Of a stretch of DNA of 64,000 nt, positions 33,742 to 45,263 are shown in pieces (position 1 is the first letter of the stretch; the number at the start of each line of letters is the position of its first letter). The stretch spans positions 50,857-114,856 of the forward strand of contig JAOSLS010000062.1 of assembly GCA_026419805.1 (NCBI GenBank). The letters run 5' to 3'. The notes below the pieces were generated by a model. It ran no database searches. It was not told the origin of the DNA and saw only the letters and a list, made by a program, of their open reading frames with translations. Source of the stretch: Ceratocystis colombiana. Lineage: Eukaryota; Ascomycota; Sordariomycetes; Microascales; Ceratocystidaceae. The position numbers and the translations under genes were made by a program.

Positions 33742-34661
33742 AGCATGCGTCTTTCCTTCCTCATTGCTCCACTTTTCTCTCCCCAATCCCTCTGGCAGCT
33801 CTCTTCACCACGACCAACCAAATGTCTTGCAGTACCGTCATGTCTGATACAATACCAGCCCGCCGCGTTCCTTTGTCTTTTCTTCGTTTTCGTTTTTTTG
33901 TTCCTTTGTTTTCCCTCTACTCGACATTCTTTGCTGCAGCTTGATTCCAGTGCTGTTTTCCTTGGTTCATGTTTATCCTGGTTGCTGAGTCCGGTTCCTC
34001 GATTCTTTTTTTCTTTTTAATTATTGATTCCCTTTTTCATACTACCTTTTTTTCTTTTTTTGTTCTTGATATAATTTGTGCTTCTCGTTAAAAGCTTGGT
34101 CGGCTGTACGTACTATTGACAAGATGAGAAGTAGCATCGGGAATGAGATCAATGTACGGCAAAGTGTATGCCGTGCCCACACTATGTGGTGAAGGTTGGA
34201 CTTCTGTTAGACTCTAGTATGCTTTTTCGAGATCATTATAATGCATATTTTCCATTCGTCTGGTTGCGTCGCAGTCATTAAACTTCCGTGGAGTTGAGCC
34301 GTGATGATTACGACGCATCGGAAGAAAACCCATTGCGTGTATTGTCTGAGCGTGGGGCGCTTGGAGATGAAGCTTCACATTGCGTTGTATTATCAAAGAG
34401 AAGCAGAAGCAACAAATGTCAAACCCAAAAACATTGTTTTAATTGTACATATTTTGTGTGTCGATTCCTGGATCTTTCAATCTTCGCCTTCTAGTCCTCA
34501 TCTTGTTCTCAATGCTCCACACATACTAACTACTATGATACACGATAGAGACTGGATAGCTTCGGATATAAATCAAGTTGCCGATGCCACCAGACGCCAT
34601 CTTCCATCCACTACTGCCTGCAAACACAGTTATCCATCCCCACACCTACTTTACCTCCCCT
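33742..34661. other. Convergent 3' region
   Basis: About 920 bases between the stop codons of CDC3 and uS4m. T-rich 3' UTR, one GTACGTAC palindrome at 34106-34113. No gene. Confidence 0.5.
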
Positions 34662-36395
34662 TTAGCTTCTGCGTAGGTACCAGTTGAAAGCCAGCTGGCT
34701 GAACTCGTAGGGGAACGGCGTTGGAACTTCGGACAGACCGCGGCGTGCCACAGGGTGACGCAGGTAAATAGCAGCACAGATGTTCTGGTTGACCTCGAGG
34801 TAGCGGGGGATAAAGGCAAAGGGTGCCAGGTACTTGCGGGGCTTCCAGGGTGTAGCATACGGCTTGCTGGGGTCGACTGGGTTCTTCTCGGCATCGCGCA
34901 TTAGGCGAGCCAGTGTCTGCTGTTCGTCGAGAGACAGCTCGTTGTCACGGGCCAGTTGCTCCGAGCGCTTCTTCATGTCGGGGCTGAGAAGCTCGAACGG
35001 GTTGTACTTGGGCTTGAAGTAGCCGGTTGGGCGCTTGTCATTAGCCGCATCAGAGTCTGTAGCAGAGGGCTTCTCAACCTTGATGAGCTCCATGTCGCGA
35101 ATCTTGAAGCGGCCAATCAGTGTCGAGAGCTTTTGCACCATGAGATCTTCCTCGGCAGCCTCAGTGGTGCGGCTGATGGCACGACGGGCTTGCTTCATGA
35201 ACTCACGCAGCTCCTGCTTGTCCTTGCCGCTTAGGTCTGTCTCTCTGCTCTGCAGCGCCTTGGCTGAGGCAAGCAGACGGCGTAGGATGAACCACTCTTT
35301 TTTGTCGGAGATGGTTTTCTTCTGGGAAGCCATGGCACTGGCAATGGATGTGGGCTTGGGGCTTTCAGCTTCGTCAGAAGCTTCCTTTTCAGTGGCCCCT
35401 TCGGCGCTTTCCTCTTCGAGTTCGCCTTCTTCGCTCTCGCTTGCCTCCTTACGTTTGGGTTGAGACTTGGCATAGAGCTCGGCTTGCATCTTGCTCTTAG
35501 GTTGTCCGGTAGCGTACATGACCTTGTCGGGATCAACCTGGAACATGTCGCCGGGGTTGAGAAGGTAGGCGCCGTAACGCATCTAGGAAAAATATTAGCA
35601 GAGAGCTCAAGATTTTGGAATCGAAGAACACACCTTCTTGCCATTCACTGTTACACCGCCGTGAATGCAGAACTGGCGGGCCTGGCGAGGACTGCTGGCA
35701 AACATGGCTCGGAACATGGCAATGTCCAATCTCCGCTCCATGGGGGCGAAAGTCATGTGCATGTACGGCGTCATTTTATGGATAGGCTTGGCCAATAGAG
35801 CGCCTGGGCGATCGCGGGTCTGGCGGTTGCGCACAAACGGGCTGGGCCAGTTTAGCTTTCCCTGGTTGGCCAAGGCCTGTTCCTGCTCTTCCTTTGCTAG
35901 GCGGATCTGCTCGATTTTAGAGAAGTTGGAGGCTGTGACGGTGGGCTGGGCTCTGGGGTCATTGGGGTCTGTCTCGAGGCCGGAACCACGGCCAGCTGCT
36001 TGTTCGGAGCCGTCGTGGGCAGCCAGATACTCGGGGGGCATTTCAATGGCACCCATGAGCCGGCGACTGAATAGACGAGTCCAGCGCTTTTCACCAATAT
36101 GTTCACCGTGGTAGGAACGTAGGGCTTGCTTTGCTTGCCATTTTTGCTGGAAGAAGGTTCTGTTGGCACGGGGAATGGTAGCCGAGTATTTGGAGAGGTT
36201 GTAAAGGTTGAACTTGTTCCATGATTGGCGAAGTTTCTAGAGACAACATAGTGGTTAGGTTAGACCTGGGATTTGCACTGGAGATGTACATGGCTAGAAC
36301 GACGAATTTACAAGCCCTGGAGGGGTTTGTAGCCATGCATTGGTAAAGGGCCGTACCGGGTTCGAAATCAGGTAGCGCTTGACGGCCGCTCTCAT
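34662..36395 (-). CDS. NAM9: Mitochondrial small-subunit ribosomal protein uS4m (Nam9)
   Basis: Exons 36395-36357 (39 nt), 36236-35634 and 35582-34662 give 520 aa. The second exon starts KLRQSWNKFNLYNLSKYSA, the fungal S4 N-terminus, followed by RTFFQQKWQAKQALRSYHGEHIGEKRWTRLFSRRL. The S4 RNA-binding domain is recognised by APMERRLDIAMFRAMFASSPRQARQFCIHGGVTVNGKK, with an intron right after KK. Then MRYGAYLLNPGDMFQVDPDKVMYATG, a long acidic insert (SESEEGELEEESAE) and a C-terminal region ending in YLEVNQNICAAIYLRHPVARRGLSEVPTPFPYEFSQLAFNWYLRR, which is conserved in fungal mitochondrial S4. An upstream in-frame stop makes the 36395 ATG the first possible start. Confidence 0.92.
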
Positions 36396-37215
36396 CTTGG
36401 CGAACTGGCCCGCAAACCGGCGGCGATATCTTTACTATAGCGGGAGGACAATTGGCGGGGAGAAGCGGCTGATTTTGCTACAGTTCAAGACGCCAGTTGA
36501 GAAAGAAAATAAACCAGCTCACGTATCGTGAAAGCGGAGCAAAGCGTATGCAGCCAGCCTTGTCGTCTTGTCGTCGATCGTCGAGGATCACTAGATTTAG
36601 GGTCTCTCAGCATTACACCAAAATCTTTTCTCACCATTGAAGCCCGGCTCCAATTGGCCTAGTTCTCTCTCCCCCCCGTTAAGAGTAGTTTTAATATGGG
36701 CAGCTGTTGACAGCTGAATATAGCCTTATGGTGGGGCTCTCCATTGTAAAGGCGGTGAGGGCGCAAGTGAAACTAAAATTTTTGGCGGGTTTTTTTTTTC
36801 CTTTGCAAGCGGCAGAATTATCTGTTTGTCGCGCTAAAGAAGTTCTCAGCTTTCCAACTTGTAGAAGGCTTATAGAGTCCACGATCCAACCTTTTCCACC
36901 TTCATTCAACCCACTCACCACGACTATTTTGTTTTTATTTCTTCTGAATCTTCCCCTATAATCGTTGGAGATTGCTTCTAAAACTCCTCTTTTTTTTTTT
37001 TATTCATCAAGCCTATTTTATTTACTAGTGAGTGGCCACTTGTGTGCACTAGCCCGCGCTGACTCTTGCCCCGCCCGCCACCCGCTCTGTCGCAAAGTAT
37101 AAATGTGCAGTCGGGGACGAAAAAACTTCATTGTATCGTTTGCCTGCGCGTAGCAGCATTTGCAAGTTCTAGCTACGTACTAACATTTGTCTATCTAGAG
37201 TAAAAATCCTTCATA
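36396..37215. promoter_or_regulatory. Divergent promoter region NAM9 / LHP1
   Basis: 820 bases. Near LHP1 a likely 5' UTR intron runs 37028-37198: donor GTGAGT, branch TACTAAC and acceptor CTATCTAG, ending 17 bases before the ATG. A T11 run lies near 36991. Confidence 0.5.
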
Positions 37216-38607
37216 ATGGCCGACGCGGAGAACACTACTGTTCCCCCTGCCGCTGAGGTCGTGGAGCAGCCCACCGAGGTCACCCCCACTGAAGCCGTCG
37301 AGGCTACCACCACGGAAGCCGTCGAGGCTACCACCACTGAAGCTGCTGAGGCTACCGAGGCTGCTGAGGCTTCCACCGAGACCCCTTCAGAGGCTCTAAT
37401 TGAAAAGCCCGACGTGCTGAAGACCACAGCTTCTGTCAACGAGGACTACAGCAAGAATAACAAGTTCGATCCCAGTGTTCTGCCTGAGACTGACAACGCT
37501 GATGAGATCCGCCGCCAGGTTTGTCCTCGTTCCTACCTCGCCCCTGAAAAGCCACATGTTCATTTGTCTGTATTTCTAACACGGCCTTCCCACCTAGGTC
37601 GAGTACTACTTTGGTGACTTCAACCTTCCCCGCGACAAATTCCTATGGGACACCACTGCCGGCCCCGAAAACAAGCCGGTTCCTTTGAAGACTCTACACA
37701 CCTTCAAGCGTATGCGCCGCTTCCAGCCCTACTCCGCTGTTGTCGCCGCCATCAAGGAGAGCACGCTCCTTGACATTGAGGGCGAAGAGGGTGAAGAGGG
37801 CATCCGCCGCAAGACCCCATACAAGCCCTCGCCCGAGCGCCGCCAGAAGGCCGAGGCTGCCAGCATCTATGCCAAAGGATTCGGTGACGAAAACCCCAAC
37901 TCCCAGTTTGAAATTGAGGCCTTTTTTGCCGAGCACGCCCCCGTCAACGGCGTTACTCTGCGTCGTACTCCTGAGAAGCTATTCAAGGGCTCTGTTTTCG
38001 TCGAGATGGCGTCGGAAGAGGCTGCTAAGGCCTTTTTGGAGAAGAAGCCCCAGTGGAAGGGCCATGACCTGAAGCTGATGACCAAGAAGGCCTATGTCGA
38101 GGAGAAGAACGAGCTGATCCGCTCGGGCCAGATGAAGCCCGGCAAATCGACCAAGCCTTTCTTTGAGGGTCGTGGCGGTGACAAGCCTTCGCGTGGCAAC
38201 TTCCGTGGTGGCCGCGGTGGCGGTAACAAGGACTTCAAGGGTGATTCTAACGACTGGAAGAACCGCCGCAATCACGACCGCAAGAACGGCTTCCGTGGCG
38301 GAAGAGGTGGCCGTGGGGGTCGTGGTGGACGTGGCGGCCGTGATAACCGCGGTCGTGATAGCAAGCCTGAGGCTCGTGACAACGGCAAGGGTAACAACAC
38401 TAATGAGTAAGTGGATCTTCTTTCTTGTGGCTGTCACGCACAGTGACATAGGGCTTGTGAGAATGGCCGTACTAATTCCTTTATAGTGTCAAGCCGCCTA
38501 GCATTCAGACGACGAACGACAAGGGTGAGCCTGTCAATAACAAGCGTCCCCGTGATGACGATTGTGCCGAGGCTCCTCCTGCCAAGAAGGTCGAGGTCGC
38601 TGTTTAA
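37216..38607 (+). CDS. LHP1: La ribonucleoprotein (Lhp1-like)
   Basis: Exons 37216-37518, 37598-38406 and 38487-38607 give 410 aa. It binds the UUU-OH end of new Pol III transcripts and protects pre-tRNAs. An acidic, Thr/Ala/Glu-rich N-terminus (about 70 residues, with an in-frame duplication) precedes the La motif: QVEYYFGDFNLPRDKFLWD, then LHTFKRMRRFQPYSAVVAAIKEST. The RRM follows with SIYAKGFGDENPNSQFEIEAFFAEHAPVNGVTLRRTPEKLFKGSVFVEMASEEAAKAFLEKK. The tail is rich in RGG/GRGG repeats (about 20) and ends KRPRDDD...PPAKKVEVAV with a likely bipartite NLS. The intron before VEYYFGDFNL interrupts the La motif at a conserved-looking site. Compared with typical fungal Lhp1, the RGG tail is long. 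Confidence 0.94.
37288..37335. repeat. 24-nt tandem duplication in the LHP1 N-terminus
   Basis: Two adjacent 24-nt units (23 of 24 identical) encode TEAVEATT twice; a diverged third unit follows. In frame, so length changes would not break the protein. Confidence 0.8.
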
Positions 38608-39554
38608 ATGCCTACAGGCCGATCTTTCCAACCGCTGCGTTTGCATATACCCAGACAAACACGATCACGAGAACCGGACCGGGGTTGGAATCAGGGGGCA
38701 GAAGCCAGAAAGAGGATGCCACCCGATGGATTAATCCGGCTACTGCGAGGATCTAAAGCTCTTTTGTTCTTTTTTCCTTTTTCCACGGCTGGATTTGGAG
38801 TAGCCTTGAAGCTGCTATTACTGAAAACCTCATATTCACTCACTCATGGGACAGGCGTTTTGTTGGCATGGGCTATTTGATCGTTTCTTGCCTTGCTTAT
38901 TTTTTTTTATATATCTATCATTTTATATTACAATTATTTGACAAAAGCTTTGGAGAGTATCTAAATGCTGGGGACAATGGGTTTGAGTGCCATGTATTTT
39001 GTACCACATTTTGCTAATGCAGGTGGCTGGATAGGCCAGAGGAATGAGTGGGAGCTTGACCAAATACGGTAGTTTCCTGAGCCTTTTCTTCAAGTCGGGA
39101 GGACGTGCGTCGAGTCTGTTCGTCTTTTGCCAAGCCAAGCAAGCCAAGTGCCGTGAAATGGGTCTTGTGTCAAGGCAGAACAGCAACACTATAAAAATTA
39201 CTATATTCTAGTAGTAGCTAGCAGCTAGCAGCTAGTAGTTAGCGGCTAGCAACTGCTTTGCTGTCTAAAGGCATTTTTAATTAGTATTTTTCTTAAATAA
39301 AATTTCCTGGATTTTCCTTTTGGGCTTCTCCTTTCCCCTCTTCCTCTTTGCCTCTCTCTCACCTTTGTCCCCTTTGTCATGCGAGGCAATAACTGCATCG
39401 TGTTCTGCCAACAGGTTTATCGCACACAAGTTCTTCTCTTTCCTTTTTCTGGCTTTTGTTATTTCTTGCAACTTCCTTATTATCCGACCAGTCGGCTTAT
39501 GCTGTCTGCCAGCCACATTGCAATCACACCCACGCCACACTCAGCCCCCCAACA
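38608..39554. promoter_or_regulatory. Intergenic region between LHP1 and CYP505
   Basis: About 950 bases. LHP1 3' UTR on the left, a TAGCAGC-type tandem repeat around 39208-39252, then a T-rich leader immediately before CYP505. No ORF of note. Confidence 0.45.
39208..39252. repeat. TAGCAGC-type imperfect tandem repeat
   Basis: About six 6-7-base units (AGCTAGCAGCTAGCAGCTAG and variants TAGTAGTTAGCGGCTAGC). In the CYP505 promoter, about 300 bases upstream of its ATG. Confidence 0.75.
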
Positions 39555-42500
39555 ATGGAGAGCTTTGCGTCTCTGATATCGGCTGCAATCCCCTCTTATG
39601 GAGTGCCCAAAGAAGACAAAAGCAACTCTAGGGAGCTTCCAATTCCAGGCCCAACAGGTCTCCCTTTGGTTGGAAGTGCCTCCGAATTCTCGCAGGGCCA
39701 TCCTTTAGAGAATGTGCTGCGGATGGCAGATATATACGGTGAGTATTATGTCGTCACGTGACCCCCCATTCGACAGAACGTATAACAGCGTGTAGAATAT
39801 CCGCCCGCCAAGTGTAGCAGCATTATTAACCCATCTGTCGTGGTCTTCTTTATTTGCCATTAATACAGGTCCGATCTTCAGATTCAAAATTGGTTCCTCG
39901 AGCCGGGTTATTGTCTCTTCACGCGAGCTTGTCCACGATTGCTGCGACCAGTCCCGCTTCCAGAAGTCAGTCAAGGGCTCTTTGAGTGTAGGTCACCTGA
40001 AACCATCCCGTCCGGAAAACATGTGCTGACGGTTGATCGTAGCAAGTTCGCAATGGCGTCCATGATGGCCTTTTCACCGTAAGTGGTATCCTGTTATCCA
40101 CTTTTAACCGCCCCTCTTGGCTAAACTCCACTCATAGGCTAAAGCTCACGAACCCCGATGGGGCGTTGCTCATCGTATCCTAATCCCAGCTTTCGGCCCT
40201 GTGTCAATGCACGGCATGTTCGATGACATGTACGACATTGCGTCGCAGCTGGCTTTGAAATGGGCCCGCAATGGCCCGCAAGTGTCTATTCCCGTGACAG
40301 ATGATTTTACTCGTCTCACCTTGGACACTCTTGCACTATGCTCTATGGACTTCCGTTTCAACTCTTACTATAGCGATACTCTGCACCCATTTGTCGATGC
40401 CATGGGCGACTTCCTGGCCGAGTGCGGCCGACGCTACTCTCGTCTAGGCGTAGTACAGATGCTGCAGAGATCGGCCGAAAAGAAGTACTGGGAGGATATC
40501 AGCCTTATGCAAAAGACTGCCCATCATGTGCTCAAGTATCGTCGGGAGCATCCGTCGAACCGCAAGGATCTTCTGACAGCCATGTTAGAGGGGGTTGATC
40601 CCAAAACAGGCTTAAAGATGGATGATGACAGTATCGTTGACAATCTTATTACATTCCTTATTGCCGGCCATGAGACTACATCTGGCCTCTTGTCTTTCGC
40701 GTTCTATGAGATGCTGAAGAAGCCTGAAACATACCAGAAGGCACAGGCCGAGGTTGATGCTGTCATTGGCCGCGAGCCAATCTCATTGCACCACTTGACC
40801 AAACTTCCTTACATTGCAGCTGTCCTGCGTGAGACACTGCGCCTGGACTCCCCTATTCCGGGCTTCCCTCTGGAGTGCATAGAAGAAACCTTGATTGCTG
40901 GAAAATACCGCGTGTATCCCGATGAGGTGGTCACCTGTATCCTCAATGGTGTGCATCGCGACCCTGTCGTATATGGTCCTGACCCGTTGGCTTTCCGCCC
41001 TGAGCGCATGCTAGATGCTGAATTCGAGCAGCGTCTAAAGGATTATCCTGACTGCTGGAAACCTTTCGGTAATGGAATGCGTGCTTGCATCGGCCGCCCA
41101 TTTGCCTGGCAAGAGGCACTTTTGTGTACCGCCATGGTACTACAAAACTTCAACCTTGTCATGGACGACCCGAGCTATATGTTGCAGTTACAGCATTCGC
41201 TGACCGTCAAGCCCAAGGATTTCCACATGCGCGCTATTTTGCGCCACGGATTGACGGCTACTGAGCTGGAAAAGAGCCTGCACGGCAGAACTACTGCTTC
41301 TCAGGGTGCTAAGCCGACGGGAAATATGGGGTCTACCTCGGCCCCCAACGAGGCCAATTCTGGCGCAAAGGGTAGACCTATGAGCATTTTTTACGGCTCC
41401 AACAGTGGTACTTGTGAGGCAATGGCCCATCGTCTTGCTGCCGATGCTGCTTCTCATGGTTTCCGTGCTGCTACCGTTGATGTCCTAAATGCTGCCAAGG
41501 AAAAACTCCCTCAAGACCACCCCATTGTCATCATCACCGCGTCATATGAGGGACAGCCTACCGACAACGCGGCTGCATTTGTAGCTTGGCTAGAGGCCGT
41601 TAAAGGCCAGGAAGCGCAAGGCGTCCAATATGCCGTCTATGCCTGCGGTCACCGCGACTGGGTGCAGACATTCCATCGCATTCCTAAACTAATTGACGAG
41701 GCCTTGGAGGCACGTGGTGGCACTCGACTGGTTGCGATGGGATCAACAGACGCCTCCGATAGAGACATGTTTAGCGACTTTGAATCTTGGGAAGATTCTA
41801 CTCTATGGCCAGCGCTTGTACAAAAGTACAAGGATGCCGGTGATGACCAGATTGACATGGCATCTTCTGCTCTAGCCCCCGGTCTAAATGTCAAAATTTC
41901 ACATCCTCGTACCGAAAACTTGTATCAGGAGGTCAAGGAAAGCATAGTTATCGATGCCCAGGAGCTTGCCACTGGCGAGTTTCCCAAGAAGCATATTGAG
42001 ATCAAGCTTCCTAGTGGTGTCACCTACCGCGCAGGCGACTACTTGGCTGTCCTCCCTCATAATCCCGCCGAGACTGTGAGCCGTGCTGTTCGGGCTTTTA
42101 GTCTAAATGCCGATGCTTACATCACCATCTCTAGTAAAATCCAAACCCATCTTCCCGTTGGCAAAGAGCTTCCCATTGGGTCGGTTTTAAGTGCATATAT
42201 TGAGCTTGCCCAGCCCGCCACCAAGCGCAACATCACCACCTTGGCCAAGGCTGCCACTGATCCAGCCGAAGCAGTTATCCTGACTTCTCTCGCAAGCGAG
42301 GAAAAGTATGCAACTGAAATCACACAGAAACGCATGTCAATACTCGACTTGCTCGAGGCCTACCCTTCCATAGACCTACCGTTTGCTAACTTCTTGGAAA
42401 TGATGCCTCCCATGCGGGTCCGACTATACTCCATTTCGTCATCTCCGCTTTGGAACCCCCATCACGTAACCCTAACCTACTCATTGCTTGACGAGCCTTC

Positions 42501-43104
42501 TCTTTCTGGCCATGGCCGATACATTGGCACCGCCACCAACTATCTTTCTTCACTAAGAGTTGGAGATCGTCTGCATGTTGCCGTCCGACCCTCCCCTACT
42601 GCATTCCACCTACCCGAAGATCCTGAAAACGTTCCTATTATCTGTATAGCTGCCGGCTCTGGCATTGCACCCTTCCGCGGATTCATGCAGGAGAGAGCCA
42701 CTCAAATTGCTGCTGGCCGCGCATTGGCCCCTGCACTGCTCTACTTTGGATGCCGCTCGCCAACCTCCGACGACCTGTACGCTGGGGAGCTTGCCGGGTG
42801 GGAAGCAGCGGGTGTTGTGACGGTCAAGCGTGCGTACTCACGCGAGACAGATAAGAGCAGTGGCCTTAAATATGTGCAGCATCTTTTGTATGATGACCGT
42901 GCCAAGGCATTGGTCCTGTGGAGGGGTGGAGCTAAGGTGTTTGTCTGCGGCAGCGGGAGGATGGGCAAGGCGGTGGAGGAGACGGCTATTCAGATCATGC
43001 TGGAGTCGGCCAAGGAGAAGGGCAAGAATCTTTTGGAAGAGGAAGCACGTGAGAAGTTTGCTGCAATGCGTAACGTGCGCTATGCAACGGATGTTTTTGA
43101 CTGA
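39555..43104 (+). CDS. CYP505: CYP505-family P450-reductase fusion (P450foxy-type fatty acid hydroxylase)
   Basis: Four exons: 39555-39738, 39869-39987, 40043-40078 (36 nt) and 40138-43104, giving 1101 aa, the expected size for CYP505A proteins. The N-terminal P450 domain shows IPGPTGLPLVG, the I-helix AGHETTSG, the K-helix ETLR and the heme-binding FGNGMRACIGRP with Cys at about residue 430. From about residue 525 the reductase half begins: FMN-binding FYGSNSGTCEAMAHRLA, then the FAD motif RLYSISSSP (about 874), GRYIGTATNYLSSL, and the NADPH motifs AAGSGIAPFRGFMQER, FGCRSPTSDDLY and FVCGSGRMGKAV. The end is RYATDVFD. CYP505 enzymes hydroxylate fatty acids near the omega end on ER membranes without a separate reductase. 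All introns lie in the N-terminal 115 codons; a CACGTG lies inside the first intron. Confidence 0.96.
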
Positions 43105-44173
43105 AATTTTTCAAAAGCAAAACACAAGCGTCGAAAGGGAGGTGGGGGGAGGACATCTCATGGTTTGTCTAGTTGTGCACGACGCGGCGCGGTATGATAT
43201 GATGAGACTAGTTTCTTGTGGGGATGCCTGGTTTCAATTCAACTTGTACTTATTTTTCGTTAATCTCCTGAAGAAGCTGAACTTCTTAGGGTTAATAATT
43301 ACACATGCACATACACTCTAGTGTAACACAACTTTCTGTATAAATCCCCAGAGAAACAAGGCCCCACATTTAATTGGGCTATCCCATCTAAGGGCCCCGT
43401 CGGGGTTTTAGACAAGGGGGTTTCTTTTATTTATTGGACGCTCAATATGTTCGAGCTCAAGTATTTTACTTAATTTTATTTTAGCCTTGCTGCTCTTAAT
43501 CGATATGTCACCAGGTTTGACTGGTTTGTGGGCAGAGGAAGGGAGGGGGGGGATAAACAAAAAAGGTCACTTGCTGGCAAAAGCAAAACAAGGGGAAAGA
43601 GGGGACACAAGCGCTTTGTTACTCGGACCGCTCAAATTCTTCTAATATAGTTGACTTTTTTTTTTTTTTTTTCTATTTTTCCTTTTTCCTTTCTTCCTTT
43701 TCTTCTCATTGGACGGTAGGCATGTCAGATAAGCAAGGAAACCAGAAATATTGCGGTGCTAAAACGAAACAACCGTCCATCCTGTTCAGCTTTGGCTGGT
43801 CTTGAGTGTGTGTGGGCTTCTATTTTCTGGCTTCTGGCCTTTGGCTTCTGATTTCTTCCATATTCTTTCCGGTTCTACTGGCCCTTGCACGGGAACGCTC
43901 GGAGTTACTCATACAAACTTTTTTTGTCTACTTTTCTTCTGTCTGTATAGTGTGGGTTTCGCAGGAACTGAAATATTAATTCCGAAGAGCGAGGACAACG
44001 ACACAAAAGAACAAGAGAAAAAGCGTGAGGCCAAATGGCCGTTTTTTTGTGACGTCAGCTATGAAAATCTTACTCTAATTATTTTTTAATCTTTTTTTTT
44101 AAATCTTTTTTTCGTGGGGGGATTTCCCGAAACGGGTTTTGGGGCGCAGTATGGGGGTCCCAAAATGGAAGGA
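43105..44173. other. Intergenic region between CYP505 and tRNA-Ile
   Basis: About 1.07 kb of AT-rich DNA with a TTAGGGTTAA telobox near 43286 and a T18 run near 43659. No gene seen. Confidence 0.45.
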
Positions 44174-44268
44174 GCTCGCTTAGCTCAGTTGGTTAGAGCG
44201 TCGTACTAATACAGAACATCCTGTGTCAAGTAATGCGAAGGTCGCCAGTTCGACCCTGGTAGTGAGCA
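44174..44268 (+). tRNA. tRNA-Ile (anticodon AAU) with 21-nt intron
   Basis: Full cloverleaf: acceptor GCTCGCT with AGTGAGC (one G-T pair), D-arm GCTC AGTTGGTTA GAGC, anticodon stem TCGTA with TGCGA, loop CTAATAA with anticodon AAT (read as IAU), T-arm GCCAG TTCGACC CTGGT, discriminator A at 44268. The intron lies at 44212-44232, between positions 37 and 38, the canonical nuclear site. Without it the tRNA is 74 nt. A T-run follows. Confidence 0.93.
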
Positions 44269-44282
44269 GCTCGATTGTGTTC

Positions 44283-44296
44283 TTTTTATTTTTTTT
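44283..44296 (+). terminator. Pol III terminator of tRNA-Ile
   Basis: T5 at 44283-44287 and T8 at 44289-44296, 15 bases beyond the tRNA 3' end: the expected Pol III stop and La-binding site. Confidence 0.75.
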
Positions 44297-45045
44297 GCTA
44301 CTATCCTGTGTTGAAGTACACTAAATCAGAGGGGGAGCGGACGGAGTGGACGGAGCGGAACATGAGATAGATGTCACCCACTCCTCCCTCTCCCACTTTG
44401 TTTTTTTTTTTGGACTTAAATTTGTCAAACGTGCGCGGGAATCACTGTGATCAACAAATCCCCGTTTGCTTCTTTCCTTTTGTTTCTGTCTGTCTTTACA
44501 TGCGAGCGACTACGAATCCAGGCTATCTATCACTTGGCCACTAACATAAGTTCTCTCGCACCTATATTCCTCCTTCACTTTCTGGGATCGCCCTCAACCC
44601 CAGCCAGCTGCACCCCCACCAAATCTACCTTCCTCTAATGTCTCCGATTAGCCCGATTAATCAACCGAAATATAGAACCTAAGGTTTCACATGTTGGCAA
44701 AAGAAATAATAAAAAAGTAATTTGAGAAAAAAAATGTATTCAACTGGATCTCATCAAGTCAACTATGAAAATCTACGCTGCTAGAATCTTCCCGTCCCTT
44801 CCCTCCGCTTTCTGTCAAGCTTTGAAGAGAGAGCAGAAAAAGAAACCAAGCAGACAAAAGTAGATTTTCCCTTTTATCCTTCCATCGTATAACTCGCACG
44901 AGAAAACCAACTCCCGTCGATATCAAGATCAACCTCGAGTCCTTCCTCTCTAACCAAGTTTATAACTATGGACAGCTAGCTCCGGCAGAGAACCCAGGTT
45001 CGTACAAAAGCAAACAGCTAAGGTGTCATCTCAGCGGTAAAGAAT
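44297..45045. other. Intergenic region between tRNA-Ile and metallothionein
   Basis: About 750 bases, AT-rich with A-runs; the right part is probably the metallothionein 3' UTR. No ORF of interest. Confidence 0.45.
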
Positions 45046-45263
45046 TTAGTGCTGTTGCGATAAAATGTTAGCTTGGTAAAACCCCTTTAGACAAGACTTT
45101 GGTGGGAAAGAGAAGCACTCACATCGCACTTGGTGCAAGAAGAGCAGTTGGATCCGCAGGCGGGACCGGAGCAGCAGGCGCAGGCGCTATTCAAGATATT
45201 GTTAGTAAAACTGAGGCGGGCCAGTAAGTAGACAAAGAAGACGTAGCCAACCTACCAGTTCAT
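45046..45263 (-). CDS. Metallothionein-like Cys-rich mini-protein
   Basis: Small gene found by joining ATGAACTG (45263-45256) across an intron (donor GTAGGT, TACTAAC branch, AATAG acceptor) to 45186-45123. The join completes a Cys codon: MNCACACCSGPACGSNCSSC and then TKCD. It has eight Cys in 24 residues, with spacing CxCxCCx4Cx3Cx2Cx2C, characteristic of fungal copper metallothioneins, which chelate Cu, Cd or Zn in the cytosol. The end is ambiguous: reading on past GAT gives 35 aa (stop 45089-45087), while a second 71-nt intron (donor GTGAGT at 45122, branch GCTAACA, acceptor CAACAG) gives 25 aa ending DH (stop 45048-45046). A good TATA box lies 143 bases upstream. The Cys pattern is the strongest evidence. 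Confidence 0.78.
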
